Positions 53,604 to 61,908 of a DNA stretch of 64,000 nt are shown here, piece by piece. How positions within the stretch are numbered: the first letter of the stretch is position 1; each line of letters begins with the position of its first letter. The position numbers and the translations under genes are program-made. The notes beneath the pieces were generated by a model. That model had not been told where the DNA came from, did not search any database, and was given only the letters and a program-made list of their open reading frames with translations. The DNA comes from a bacterium. GTDB taxonomy: Bacteria > Electryoneota > RPQS01. The stretch lies in NCBI GenBank assembly GCA_016702305.1, contig JADJEH010000001.1, positions 744,001 through 808,000 of the forward strand. The letters run 5' to 3'.

Positions 53604-55355
53604 TTAGCCAACGCGCTTTTCGAGGGCGACAAGCTCTTCTTCCAAGGCCGCCGGGAAGCGGTTTCCGAAGATCTTGAAGTACTCGCGAGAACCAGCCACT
53701 TCCTGTTTCCAGCCCGCTTTGTCGACGGTAAGTACTTTCGCAAGGTCATCGGCGGAAGCGTTCAAACCATCGGTGTTTAGGTCAGATGGACGGGGCATGA
53801 AACCGATTTCGGTCTGGACACCTCCACCCTTCCCTTCGATGCGGTCCACAATCCACTGGAGAATGCGAACATTGTCGCCGAAACCGGGCCAGAGGAACTT
53901 GCCGCTCTCGTCCTGACGGAACCAGTTGACGCCGTAGATTTTCGGCGGATTGGCGACCTTCTTCCCCATTTCGATCCAATGCTGGAAGTAGTCTCCCATA
54001 TGATAGCCACAGAATGGCAGCATGGCCATGGGGTCATGGCGTATTGTTCCAGCCTTGGTATCCGTCGCTGCGGCGGTGGCTTCGCTGCCCATGGTCGCAC
54101 CGATCAAGACGCCGTGATTCCACGACAGGGACTCGGTAACGACCGGCACCAAACTGGCGCGCCGACCACCAAAGAGGATCGCGGATATCGGCACGCCTTG
54201 GGGATCTTCCCAATGCGGCGATATGGACGGACACTGTTTCGCCGGGGCCGTGAAGCGGGAATTCGGGTGTGCGGCCTTATCCGGACTCGCGGGCGTCCAG
54301 GGGCGGCCCATCCAGTCGGTCAGCTTAGCGGGCGGCGGTGACGACAGGCCCTCCCACCATACATTGCCGTCTTCATCCACGCCGACGTTGGTGAACAACG
54401 CGTTCGACGATGCGGATTTGAGAGCATTGGGATTGGTCTTGGTAGACGTACCCGGGGCAACACCGAAGAAACCGGCTTCCGGATTGATCGCATACAGCCG
54501 ACCGTCTGTACCGTAGCGCATCCAAGCGATGTCGTCGCCGACCGTCCAAGTCTTCCAGCCCTTCAGCGCGTTAGGCGGAATGACCATGGCAAGATTGGTC
54601 TTGCCGCAGGCCGACGGGAAAGCGGCCGCGATGTAGTACACTTTGCCTTCAGGGTTTTCTAACCCAAGGATCAGCATATGCTCGGCCAGCCAACCTTCGC
54701 GGCGAGCCTGAGCCGAGGCGATGCGCAGCGCGTGGCACTTCTTGCCAAGCAGGGCGTTGCCGCCGTAGCCCGAGCCGAATGACCAGATTTCGTTGCGTTC
54801 CGGGAAGTGGCAAATGGCGCGAGTCTCGGCCTTGAGCTCGCCAACGGAATGCATGCCCTTCACGAAATCCGTGGAGTTGCCGAGCATATCCACGGCGGGC
54901 TTGCCCACGCGGGCCATGATGAACATGTTCAAGACAACATAGGCCGAATCCGTCAACTGATAGCCCACTTTGCTGTAGGGGCTGCCGACCGGTCCCATGA
55001 CATAGGGCATCACATACATGGTGCGGCCCTTCATGGCTCCGGCGAAACGAGGCAGAATCTCCGCTTGCGCCTGCGCGGGCGACATATAGTTGTTGGTAGG
55101 ACCGGCATCAGACTCGTTCTCCGAGCAAATGTAGGTCACCTTCTCGGTCCGCGCAACGTCCGTCGGGTCGGAACGATAGTGAAAACAATTCGGCCAATTC
55201 GCTTCGTTCAGACGCTGAAATTCGCCACGATCCAAAAGCAGTTGTGTGAGCTTGTTACGCTCGGATTCGGAGCCGTCGCACCAATGCACGTTGTCGGGCT
55301 TGAGCAGCTTTTCGCACTCAGCGACCCATGCAGCGACGGCGGAGTTGCCAGTCAT
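53604..55355 (-). CDS. pckG: Phosphoenolpyruvate carboxykinase (GTP)
   Basis: 583 residues. The PEPCK-G signature FPSACGKTNLAM (P-loop with reactive Cys, near residue 245), YVMPYVMGPVGSPYSKVG near residues 110-127, ILFGGRRASLVPVV and GVNWFRQDESGKFLWPGFGDN are all present. The pattern is that of the GTP-using enzyme, not the ATP-using PckA. It converts oxaloacetate to PEP in gluconeogenesis, or the reverse for anaplerosis. A promoter lies 57-85 bases before the ATG and a terminator follows, so it is monocistronic. Confidence 0.97.
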   Translation of the reverse strand: MTGNSAVAAWVAECEKLLKPDNVHWCDGSESERNKLTQLLLDRGEFQRLNEANWPNCFHYRSDPTDVARTEKVTYICSENESDAGPTNNYMSPAQAQAEILPRFAGAMKGRTMYVMPYVMGPVGSPYSKVGYQLTDSAYVVLNMFIMARVGKPAVDMLGNSTDFVKGMHSVGELKAETRAICHFPERNEIWSFGSGYGGNALLGKKCHALRIASAQARREGWLAEHMLILGLENPEGKVYYIAAAFPSACGKTNLAMVIPPNALKGWKTWTVGDDIAWMRYGTDGRLYAINPEAGFFGVAPGTSTKTNPNALKSASSNALFTNVGVDEDGNVWWEGLSSPPPAKLTDWMGRPWTPASPDKAAHPNSRFTAPAKQCPSISPHWEDPQGVPISAILFGGRRASLVPVVTESLSWNHGVLIGATMGSEATAAATDTKAGTIRHDPMAMLPFCGYHMGDYFQHWIEMGKKVANPPKIYGVNWFRQDESGKFLWPGFGDNVRILQWIVDRIEGKGGGVQTEIGFMPRPSDLNTDGLNASADDLAKVLTVDKAGWKQEVAGSREYFKIFGNRFPAALEEELVALEKRVG

Positions 55356-55411
55356 GATTTCCTCGCTATCAATAAGGTTAGAACTACCGCGCCGCGAGCG
55401 CGGAATATGAA

Positions 55412-55440
55412 AAACTAAGCAAGTTCTTGGGGAATGTCAA
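55412..55440 (-). promoter_or_regulatory. Promoter of pckG
   Basis: On the minus strand TTGACA (55435-55440), 17-base spacer, TAGTTT (55412-55417). It sits just after the TonB-receptor stop. Confidence 0.65.
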
Positions 55441-55446
55441 GCGCGC

Positions 55447-57648
55447 CTAAAACTGGACCGATAGGGTCAAGGTTAAGCTTCGGCCCGGCTCGGGAACGAC
55501 AGTCTTCACGCGGGAAAGGTGATTGAGATAGACGGTATCGAACAGATTGTCGGCCCGAACAGTCAGGACCGTGAGACCGGTCGGCAACATCCAGTAACGC
55601 GAGACTCCAAAGTCCGCTCGCAGATACGCTCCCGTTGCAGTCTCAAAGTCTCCCAAGTTACGTTGCGCCAGCGCTCCTACCAAACGCGGTGCCAATCGCC
55701 AATCGAAGACATCACGGGAGTATTCAAGACTCGCTGTCAACGGCGGTATCGCCGGCAGGTGTCCGTGTCCGAGAATGCGGCCCTCAACATACGACAACTG
55801 GCCAGACAGATCGCCCCCGGAACCAAGATCAACTTGTGCGGTCAATTCACTGCCGAACATCGCGGCCTGAGCGGACTGGTACTGATACTGCTCAAGGTCA
55901 TTTCGAGATTCGCTCGGACGGCCCGTAGAGACAGCATAGATGAACTGTTCAAAGCGGTTGGCAAAAGCTGCGAAAGACGCTTGAATCCGTCCCCGTGACC
56001 AGTGACCCTGAGCTTCCAGGCCCCAACCGGATTCGTGGGCGAGCTTTGGATTGCCGACCTCAAATGAGTAGGCCGCAAGATGCGGCCCCTCGCTGAAGAG
56101 TTCCTCGATCTGCGGTGTTCGATAGACGCGAGACAGTTGAAACGCAGCGGCGAATGACTTGCTAAGTGGCCGTTGTATGCGCAGAGCCCCGCTCAATCCC
56201 GAGAAGTCGCGCCGGTTGATGATACCGATGACGCGGCTGGTGTCGCGAGCATCGGGTGAAACCGCTGCCCAGTCACTGCGCAAGGCGGCGGTCAACTCCC
56301 CGATATGTTCATGGCGTGACGCACTGATCGTCGTAAAGAACTCGGTCTCGCGACTATCCGGAGTGAAACTGAAGGCGGCCGTCTCGTAGTCGCGTAAAGA
56401 TCCGCCGCAGGAAATCCGGGCGTCGTGCAGGCCGAGCACGGGATGCAGGTGAGCATCGAGACGGACCTGATCGGTCAGCAGGCCGAATTCAACACCAACA
56501 GCGCCGCTCGATTCGAACTCTTGCTGATGTACGCGTGTGAACGAATATTCAAACTCAAGATCACGAACAGCGCCTGACGGAACGTGCCATGCCAGTCGCG
56601 ACTGCAACGCTTGGCGAGCAAGATAGACCGAGACACCCTGCGGGTGTGCTCCGAGGAAGCCACCGGGCAAACCGTAGTCAGTTTCGTACAGAGTGTATGC
56701 CACACCAGCATGGCCCCAGCGATCAATCCAACTCAACCCAACGGATCCTGTTCCCGACGAAGACTGGGTGTTGGCGAGTACGCCTTTTGCCGAGCGCATG
56801 TCCCCAGCGCGCCGCAACGCGCCGTCGCCATGAAACACCAGGCGTCGGATCGGTACGGACACCGCGAGTGATCCGCCTGCGCCGGCCGTCGCCGCTTCGC
56901 CTTGCAATTGTGCTTGCACGGAGGCTCGATGCGGCTCCACTCGCAACAGAGCATTGCGTTCGACGTTGACTACTCCGCCGAGCACGCTCGATCCATAGTG
57001 ATACGCAGCAGGTCCCCGCACGATGTCGAGCGACTGCGCGAGCAAGGGGTCAATGGCCACGGCATGATCACTTGACGATGCGGAGAGATCTCCGGTGGCC
57101 TGTCCATCCTCAAGAACCGTTAAACGGGGTCCGCCCAATCCGCGGGACACCGGGCGCGCCGGGGCCGGGCCCATGGATCGAACTCCGAAGCCGGATTGCC
57201 GAGCGAGTGATCCGGCGACAGTCGTCGCTAACTGCTCTTGCAGATTCCGACCCGTGACAACCGTTCGATCCGACTTCAGGTCAAAGGAATTGGCGAGGAT
57301 ATCCACATCGCCAATCTGCACGTCATCGGGTGCGAGATCAACATCGAAGAGCGTGGAGTCGTCGGCCGCGACCGTGATACGCCGTTCGAGCGTGCGGTAA
57401 CCGATACGGCTGAATCTTACGAGATGCTCGCCGATCGGCAGATGCGGTACGTGGTATTCGCCGTCGGCGTGGGCCACAACACCTCGATTGAGCGCGGCGA
57501 TTGACACTTCACAAAAGCCGATCCCTTCGTGTGTCACCGCATCCCGAACGTGCCCCGCGAGCAAGGCCGCATGCGCCGCCCCGACTTGCAGGAGCGCCGT
57601 TAGCGCGACTCCTGCAAGTCGAAACAACATCGTGTGTGAGCGGGTCAC
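55447..57648 (-). CDS. TonB-dependent outer-membrane receptor
   Basis: 733 residues from a GTG overlapping the upstream lipoprotein stop (GTGA); an ATG six codons in also starts a good signal peptide. After the signal a CarboxypepD_reg-like domain (about 28-110) leads into the plug (about 125-225, with RGLGGPRLTVLEDG and IVRGPAAYHYGSSVLGGVVNV) and a 22-strand-type barrel ending in an aromatic Phe (SVQF). The last strand DNLFDTVYLNHLSRVK fits metal or siderophore receptors. Scattered His residues in extracellular loops (RHEHIG, GHGHLP) recall ZnuD-like zinc receptors. It is the third gene of the metal locus. Confidence 0.88.
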   Translation of the reverse strand: MTRSHTMLFRLAGVALTALLQVGAAHAALLAGHVRDAVTHEGIGFCEVSIAALNRGVVAHADGEYHVPHLPIGEHLVRFSRIGYRTLERRITVAADDSTLFDVDLAPDDVQIGDVDILANSFDLKSDRTVVTGRNLQEQLATTVAGSLARQSGFGVRSMGPAPARPVSRGLGGPRLTVLEDGQATGDLSASSSDHAVAIDPLLAQSLDIVRGPAAYHYGSSVLGGVVNVERNALLRVEPHRASVQAQLQGEAATAGAGGSLAVSVPIRRLVFHGDGALRRAGDMRSAKGVLANTQSSSGTGSVGLSWIDRWGHAGVAYTLYETDYGLPGGFLGAHPQGVSVYLARQALQSRLAWHVPSGAVRDLEFEYSFTRVHQQEFESSGAVGVEFGLLTDQVRLDAHLHPVLGLHDARISCGGSLRDYETAAFSFTPDSRETEFFTTISASRHEHIGELTAALRSDWAAVSPDARDTSRVIGIINRRDFSGLSGALRIQRPLSKSFAAAFQLSRVYRTPQIEELFSEGPHLAAYSFEVGNPKLAHESGWGLEAQGHWSRGRIQASFAAFANRFEQFIYAVSTGRPSESRNDLEQYQYQSAQAAMFGSELTAQVDLGSGGDLSGQLSYVEGRILGHGHLPAIPPLTASLEYSRDVFDWRLAPRLVGALAQRNLGDFETATGAYLRADFGVSRYWMLPTGLTVLTVRADNLFDTVYLNHLSRVKTVVPEPGRSLTLTLSVQF

Positions 57649-58163
57649 CTTGCCGCAGTGACGGCTACCGGAATGCGCGGTGACACATAGTCGTCATGAC
57701 CTTCGTGCAACAGCGCAATGCGCAAGGTCGTGGTGTCCGGGGCGACAGAATTCAAATAGAAAGCCCATTCAAATTCCTCACCATCTTCATGCCCCAACCG
57801 CACGGTGGCGACTGCGGGGTGTTCGACGCGAACGTCCAGCTCAACGACTTCTTCCTCGGTCGCCGCAAGCGGAACGTGATCGTGAGCTTCCGGCCGAAAC
57901 CACGCGCCGGTTTCATCCAGAAACCAGACTTGAATCGGGCCCAGAGTGTCGGGCAACATGACAGTAAGCGATCCGGTGACGAAATTGCCATTCACGACAA
58001 CGAGCGTGTCGGTGCCGACGATGAGGGCCGTGCCGAAGGCCTCGGCGTGATCATCGTCAGATCCTGCCGGGTTATCCTCGGAGTCACTGCAACCGGACCA
58101 GATAAAAAGACAAGCAGCAAATAGAGCGCAGATCAGATTTCTGCGCGAGCGAGTGCAAAGCAT
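57645..58163 (-). CDS. Metal-locus lipoprotein of unknown function
   Basis: About 172 residues from the ATG at 58161-58163, preceded by GGAGAA; the frame opens further upstream, but that start lacks a Shine-Dalgarno. The signal ends in a lipobox (IWSGC). The mature part starts with an acidic, His-containing linker (DDDHAEAFG), then a beta-sandwich-like domain with HDH, GHEDGEE and a terminal LLHEGHDDYVSPRIPV. The His/Asp-rich pattern suggests metal binding. Similar lipoproteins beside TonB receptors occur in FCB bacteria as far as I recall. The stop overlaps the receptor start, implying coupling. Confidence 0.75.
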   Translation of the reverse strand: MLCTRSRRNLICALFAACLFIWSGCSDSEDNPAGSDDDHAEAFGTALIVGTDTLVVVNGNFVTGSLTVMLPDTLGPIQVWFLDETGAWFRPEAHDHVPLAATEEEVVELDVRVEHPAVATVRLGHEDGEEFEWAFYLNSVAPDTTTLRIALLHEGHDDYVSPRIPVAVTAAR

Positions 58164-58196
58164 ATTATTCTCCAGTGCTAAAGGAAACAACACTAT

Positions 58197-58216
58197 GGCG
58201 TCACAATTATGACGCC
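58197..58216. promoter_or_regulatory. Palindromic operator candidate upstream of the metal-locus lipoprotein
   Basis: GGCGTCA and TGACGCC, 7-bp perfect arms around CAATTA. It lies 34 bases before the lipoprotein ATG and 10 bases after the stop of the His/Cys-rich gene. There is no T-run after it on either strand, so an operator fits better than a terminator. Confidence 0.45.
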
Positions 58217-58225
58217 CATTCTTAT

Positions 58226-58576
58226 TCAGAGAGTGTTTTGTTTCCCTTGCGGAGGCGCACGGGCAGTCGGTTCTGTCCGGGATTCTCCCGGCGAAAAACT
58301 TTCAGTCGGCCTGCATGCGTGTCGTTCAGCAACTTGAATATCGTCCGGCGGAGCCGCCGGCAGAACGGACAGTGCAAGAATCTGACAGGCGATGCAAGCA
58401 TCTTTGCAATCGGACTCAGCGGCATGGAAGTGGCCGAAACTGTGAGCGCAATTGCAGTGGTGTGCGTGGTCGTTGTGATGAACGTGGGCAATCGGAAAGG
58501 CGACCAACAGCTGAAGCGCGACATAGAGTGCCGCGATGCTGCTGGTAAGAAGGCGAATGGCGATTGCTTGTTTCAT
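58226..58576 (-). CDS. His/Cys-rich small membrane or exported protein (putative metal binding)
   Basis: 116 residues from the ATG at 58574-58576, seven bases after the end of tRNA-Sec; the open frame continues upstream through the tRNA, but that part is not protein-like. One hydrophobic helix (about 7-27) is followed by a dense His cluster (AHVHHNDHAHHCNCAHSFGHFH, in two segments, about 29-50) and a CKDACIAC cysteine motif. A second hydrophobic stretch and a polar tail follow. Such composition resembles DUF2946-like proteins that bind or sense copper or zinc. It opens the lipoprotein and TonB-receptor locus. Confidence 0.6.
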   Translation of the reverse strand: MKQAIAIRLLTSSIAALYVALQLLVAFPIAHVHHNDHAHHCNCAHSFGHFHAAESDCKDACIACQILALSVLPAAPPDDIQVAERHACRPTESFSPGESRTEPTARAPPQGKQNTL

Positions 58577-58582
58577 ACTTTG

Positions 58583-58678
58583 CGGGAACGTCTGGGAATC
58601 GAACCCAGCCATCCATGTGTTACATGGACGCAAACGGTTTTGAAGACCGCGGGAGCCACCAGTGCCCCATCCGTCCCC
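58583..58678 (-). tRNA. selC: tRNA-Sec (selenocysteine, anticodon TCA)
   Basis: 96 bases on the minus strand. Acceptor GGGGACG pairs with CGTTCCC and the discriminator is G. The anticodon stem CGGT/ACCG encloses CTTCAAA (anticodon TCA). A long variable arm (TCCATGT/ACATGGA) and the T-arm CTGGG/CCCAG with a TTCGATT loop follow. The long variable arm with TCA is diagnostic of selC rather than a suppressor. An eighth acceptor pair would be G-A, so it is weak. The selA, selB and selD genes are not in this window. Confidence 0.92.
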
Positions 58679-58684
58679 ACGGCG

Positions 58685-60085
58685 TTACGCCGTGATTGAG
58701 TGTTGTGATTGCAGACCGGCTACGAATCTCGTCGAAGCGCCGCCAAAAGCGCCGTTACTCATGAAGAGTACCACCGTTGGCAAGGCGATGTTCCGCGCCA
58801 GCAGACAGGATGCCAATTCCTCGTTTGAGCAATCCACGGCCGGGACGCCGCACGACGTAAGCTCGGCACACATTCGTAACGTGTCCACGACTTCCGCAAG
58901 CGGAATTTTTTCCCGACGATGTACGCTGCCGAGTATGACTTCATCGGCATGGGCGAGGGCCGCGCGAAAATCGTCCTGATACTTGTTTCTGACGGCTGTG
59001 TTGGAGCGCGGCTCAAACACAGCGATGAGATGATGGCCTGGATACGTCTCACGAACGGCGTGTAGCGCCGCAGCAATGGCTGTCGGGTGATGAGCAAAGT
59101 CGTCGTAGACGAGGAGCGTATCGGAGCGATATAACAGCTCCAACCGGCGTTTAATACCGCGATAGGACTGGGCGGCTGCAAGTACCAAGGATGTCTCCAC
59201 GCCCAGTGCGATGGCTCCGGCGATGGACATGGCGACATTTAGGCGATTGTGATCGCCTAAAACGCCTGGCGAAAAGTCCTTCACTAGGTCGCCGCGTGGA
59301 AGCTGAAGGTCGCGGCCACGCAGGATATAATCCGAATTTTCGTCTGCGGAGACTTTGATCACCGGGCAGGGCGACGCTGCTGCCAGCGCCAGCGCGTGCG
59401 GACTATCGGCGGCGACCACCAATGTACCCGCCGCCGGAAGTTGGGCAACAAGGCGGCGATACGAAAGCAGCATGTCCTCAAGCGTTGGAAAGATGTCGAG
59501 GTGATCATGCTCGACACGGCCTAACAACAGGATGTGCGGGAAGTAGTCGAGGAACTTTGATCGTTTGTCGAAGAACGCACTATCGTACTCATCGCCTTCA
59601 ATGACAAACTCACGGCCAGATCCGCAGCCGCCTCCAAACGGCAGGTCGAGCGGATCGGCGCCAATCAGATACGAAGGATCGCGACCTGCGTCGTGCAGGA
59701 GGTGCGTCATACACGCCGTGGTCGTGCTCTTGCCGTGTGTTCCAGCGATCACGATGCGGCGCTTGCCAGCCATAACGGTCCGCCGCAAGAACGCGGGAAA
59801 CGACTCAAGCGGCAAATTGCGATTCAACGCTTCTTCGACTTCGATGTGACCGCGCGAATGGACGTTTCCAACGATAACCGTCGTCCGGCCGTCCGTAGGC
59901 AGATTTGCTGTTGAATATGGCGTCGCGGCCGCGATGTCCGCGCGACGAAGCAGCGAGGCCGCCGGTTCGTAGATGCTTTGGTCTGAACCGCTCACCTCGA
60001 AGCCTGCCTGCCGCAAGAGGATTGCCACGTTCGCCATGGCAATGCCGCCGATTCCAAGCAAATAGACCGACTGATTAGCCAGCAT
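58685..60085 (-). CDS. mpl: UDP-N-acetylmuramate:L-alanyl-gamma-D-glutamyl-meso-DAP ligase (Mpl)
   Basis: 466 residues. It has the Mur-ligase fold, with an N-terminal VYLLGIGGIAMANVA (7-21), the P-loop GTHGKSTTT (115-122), the EGDEYDSAFFDKRSKF region typical of Mpl rather than MurC, GRVEHDHLDIF, and LLVYDDFAHHPTAI in the C-terminal domain. Mpl recycles murein tripeptide onto UDP-MurNAc in the cytoplasm. It overlaps folD upstream by 11 bases and stops 6 bases before tRNA-Sec. Confidence 0.93.
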   Translation of the reverse strand: MLANQSVYLLGIGGIAMANVAILLRQAGFEVSGSDQSIYEPAASLLRRADIAAATPYSTANLPTDGRTTVIVGNVHSRGHIEVEEALNRNLPLESFPAFLRRTVMAGKRRIVIAGTHGKSTTTACMTHLLHDAGRDPSYLIGADPLDLPFGGGCGSGREFVIEGDEYDSAFFDKRSKFLDYFPHILLLGRVEHDHLDIFPTLEDMLLSYRRLVAQLPAAGTLVVAADSPHALALAAASPCPVIKVSADENSDYILRGRDLQLPRGDLVKDFSPGVLGDHNRLNVAMSIAGAIALGVETSLVLAAAQSYRGIKRRLELLYRSDTLLVYDDFAHHPTAIAAALHAVRETYPGHHLIAVFEPRSNTAVRNKYQDDFRAALAHADEVILGSVHRREKIPLAEVVDTLRMCAELTSCGVPAVDCSNEELASCLLARNIALPTVVLFMSNGAFGGASTRFVAGLQSQHSITA

Positions 60086-60968
60086 GAGTGAACGCTGTGG
60101 CGTGCCGCAGCTCGGCCGCCTTCAGTGTATTACTCATCAGCAAAGCAATCGTCATCGGGCCGACGCCGCCGGGAACCGGTGTAATTGCACCCGCGACTGT
60201 CGCGACTTGCTCGAATTGCACATCGCCGCACAGACCGCCTCCAGCGCTGTCCGGGCGGCGATGAATGCCGACGTCAATCACGACCGCGCCTTGTTTCACC
60301 ATGTCCGCGGTAACGAAGTGCGGCTGGCCGATGGCGACGATCAATATGTCCGCGCCGCTCGTGATCTTGGCGAGATTCCGGCTGCGCGAGTGACATATAG
60401 TAACGGTTGCATCACCGAATTCGCCCTTCGACGACAACAGCGTCGCGATCGGTCTGCCGACAAGATTCGAACGACCCAAGACCACCGCGTGCTTGCCCGA
60501 CGTTTGAACTCCAGTGGATCGCAGCAGCTCGACTATACCGGCCGGAGTGCATGGCACAAAGCGAGGGCGACCAAGTGCCAATAGCCCGGCATTGACCGGA
60601 TGCAATCCGTCCACATCCTTGGCGGGATCTATGGCGTCAATAACTTCATCGCTGTCCAAGTGCTTCGGCAATGGAAGTTGGACGAGAATGCCGTGAAAGC
60701 GTTGGTCAGCGTTGAGTCTGGCAATCGTATCAAGAAGCTCGCTGCGTGAGGTTGCGGCAGGCAGCACAACGGTTTCCGAGAACATGCCAAGCTTAGCGCA
60801 GGCCTTGCCCTTCGATTTCACGTACACGGCCGATGCGGGGTCGTCGCCTACCAGGACAACAGCAAGCCCGGGTGTGACTCCCGTACGTGCGTGAAAGTCC
60901 ACAACGCGGAGCTTAAGTGTTTCCTGTAACGCGGCACCGATGGCCGATCCATCTATTCGAGTACTCAT
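60075..60968 (-). CDS. folD: Bifunctional methylenetetrahydrofolate dehydrogenase/cyclohydrolase
   Basis: About 297 residues from the ATG at 60966-60968 (the frame opens earlier, but FolD homology starts here). Signatures are VGDDPASAVYVKSKGKAC with the catalytic Lys, HGILVQLPLPKHLD, VDGLHPVNAG, the NADP loop VVLGRSNLVGRPIA and TPVPGGVGPMTIALLM. It interconverts methylene-, methenyl- and formyl-tetrahydrofolate, feeding purine and dTMP synthesis. It lies four bases past the GT2 stop and overlaps mpl. Confidence 0.96.
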   Translation of the reverse strand: MSTRIDGSAIGAALQETLKLRVVDFHARTGVTPGLAVVLVGDDPASAVYVKSKGKACAKLGMFSETVVLPAATSRSELLDTIARLNADQRFHGILVQLPLPKHLDSDEVIDAIDPAKDVDGLHPVNAGLLALGRPRFVPCTPAGIVELLRSTGVQTSGKHAVVLGRSNLVGRPIATLLSSKGEFGDATVTICHSRSRNLAKITSGADILIVAIGQPHFVTADMVKQGAVVIDVGIHRRPDSAGGGLCGDVQFEQVATVAGAITPVPGGVGPMTIALLMSNTLKAAELRHATAFTHAG

Positions 60969-60972
60969 GTTG

Positions 60973-61908
60973 CTATAATTTGGGCCCGGCGGCACGGCAA
61001 TAGCCTTTGGCATATTGCCGGAGGTGAAGATAGTCTAACAAGACACGCGGCAGACGGAATCTCCGTAGACTCTGCGCGATGGATAGCATGGTGGTGTAAA
61101 TGAGCGCCGAGCAGAGCAGGCGGTGTAACAACCGCGTCGGCCTGGAAAATTGATCCGGTTGAAAAGGATTGTGATAGAGCCAGTCGAGATTAAGTTCGCG
61201 GAACAGCTGAGGATGTTTTCCTAACAGTCGCGGAATGCTGCCTGCACCGTAGGCCTCGATCACTCGCATGACTTCTTGTAACGTGCGAAAGTGGTGGTGA
61301 ACTGCCAACGCCTGCGGCGCGCCAATGATCGGGACTCCCGCCCGTTCGAGTCGAACTCCCAAGTCTAAGTCCTCCCCGCCCCATTGATCAAATTGTTCGT
61401 CAAACAGCCCAATGTCTATAAGCACATCACGCGGAACAGAACAATTGCGGGTGAGGAAGTAGCGGCCCGGCAGCATGGTTCCGATTGGGAGTTTAGCTGC
61501 ACCACTACCATCAAGATAGGTGCTGATTGCGCGGTATTCCGGGTCCGGCGCGAAGATTGATTTGCCGACTATGGCACGGACGCCTGGTGCATGCGCGTCG
61601 GAGTGCCGAACAAGAAAGTCCGGTGAGATCGTGTGGTCGCCGTCAATCATGACGACGATACGCCCACGCGATTCCAGGATGCCGCGATTGCGTGCCGCGG
61701 AACGATTGCAATCATGCGACAGGATCACCGGTCGCAGCCGAGCATCGCTCTGTGCCAGTAACCAGTCGGCAGTTTGGTCCTGCGAGTTACACTCAACGAC
61801 GATAACTTCATAGTCGTCCGGCGCAAAACTCTGGTCCAGCAGTTGTCCAATCAAACGTTCAATCAACAAGCGTTGATTGAAACTGATCACAACGACGCTG
61901 AGCGTCAT
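60973..61908 (-). CDS. Glycosyltransferase family 2
   Basis: 311 residues. A GT-A fold is shown by VVVISFNQRLLIERLIGQLL at the N-terminus, the metal-binding VVMIDGDHTIS (about 89-99) in place of DxD, and the acceptor-side motif WGGEDLDLGVRLERAG (about 176-191). The C-terminal part (about 250-300) holds a weakly hydrophobic helix. It probably adds a sugar to a polysaccharide or glycan on the cytoplasmic face. Its ATG overlaps the upstream GT stop by 4 bases. The substrate is unknown. Confidence 0.88.
   Translation of the reverse strand: MTLSVVVISFNQRLLIERLIGQLLDQSFAPDDYEVIVVECNSQDQTADWLLAQSDARLRPVILSHDCNRSAARNRGILESRGRIVVMIDGDHTISPDFLVRHSDAHAPGVRAIVGKSIFAPDPEYRAISTYLDGSGAAKLPIGTMLPGRYFLTRNCSVPRDVLIDIGLFDEQFDQWGGEDLDLGVRLERAGVPIIGAPQALAVHHHFRTLQEVMRVIEAYGAGSIPRLLGKHPQLFRELNLDWLYHNPFQPDQFSRPTRLLHRLLCSALIYTTMLSIAQSLRRFRLPRVLLDYLHLRQYAKGYCRAAGPKL

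Noticed and set aside
58195..58228. TGA stop of the His/Cys-rich gene followed by a hairpin 10 bases downstream, as a possible bacterial SECIS and selenocysteine codon
   Set aside because: The apical loop (TAATTG on the minus strand) lacks the G expected in the first two positions. Read-through would add only ten residues of no family, and the gene ends naturally at this TGA. The palindrome fits an operator better.
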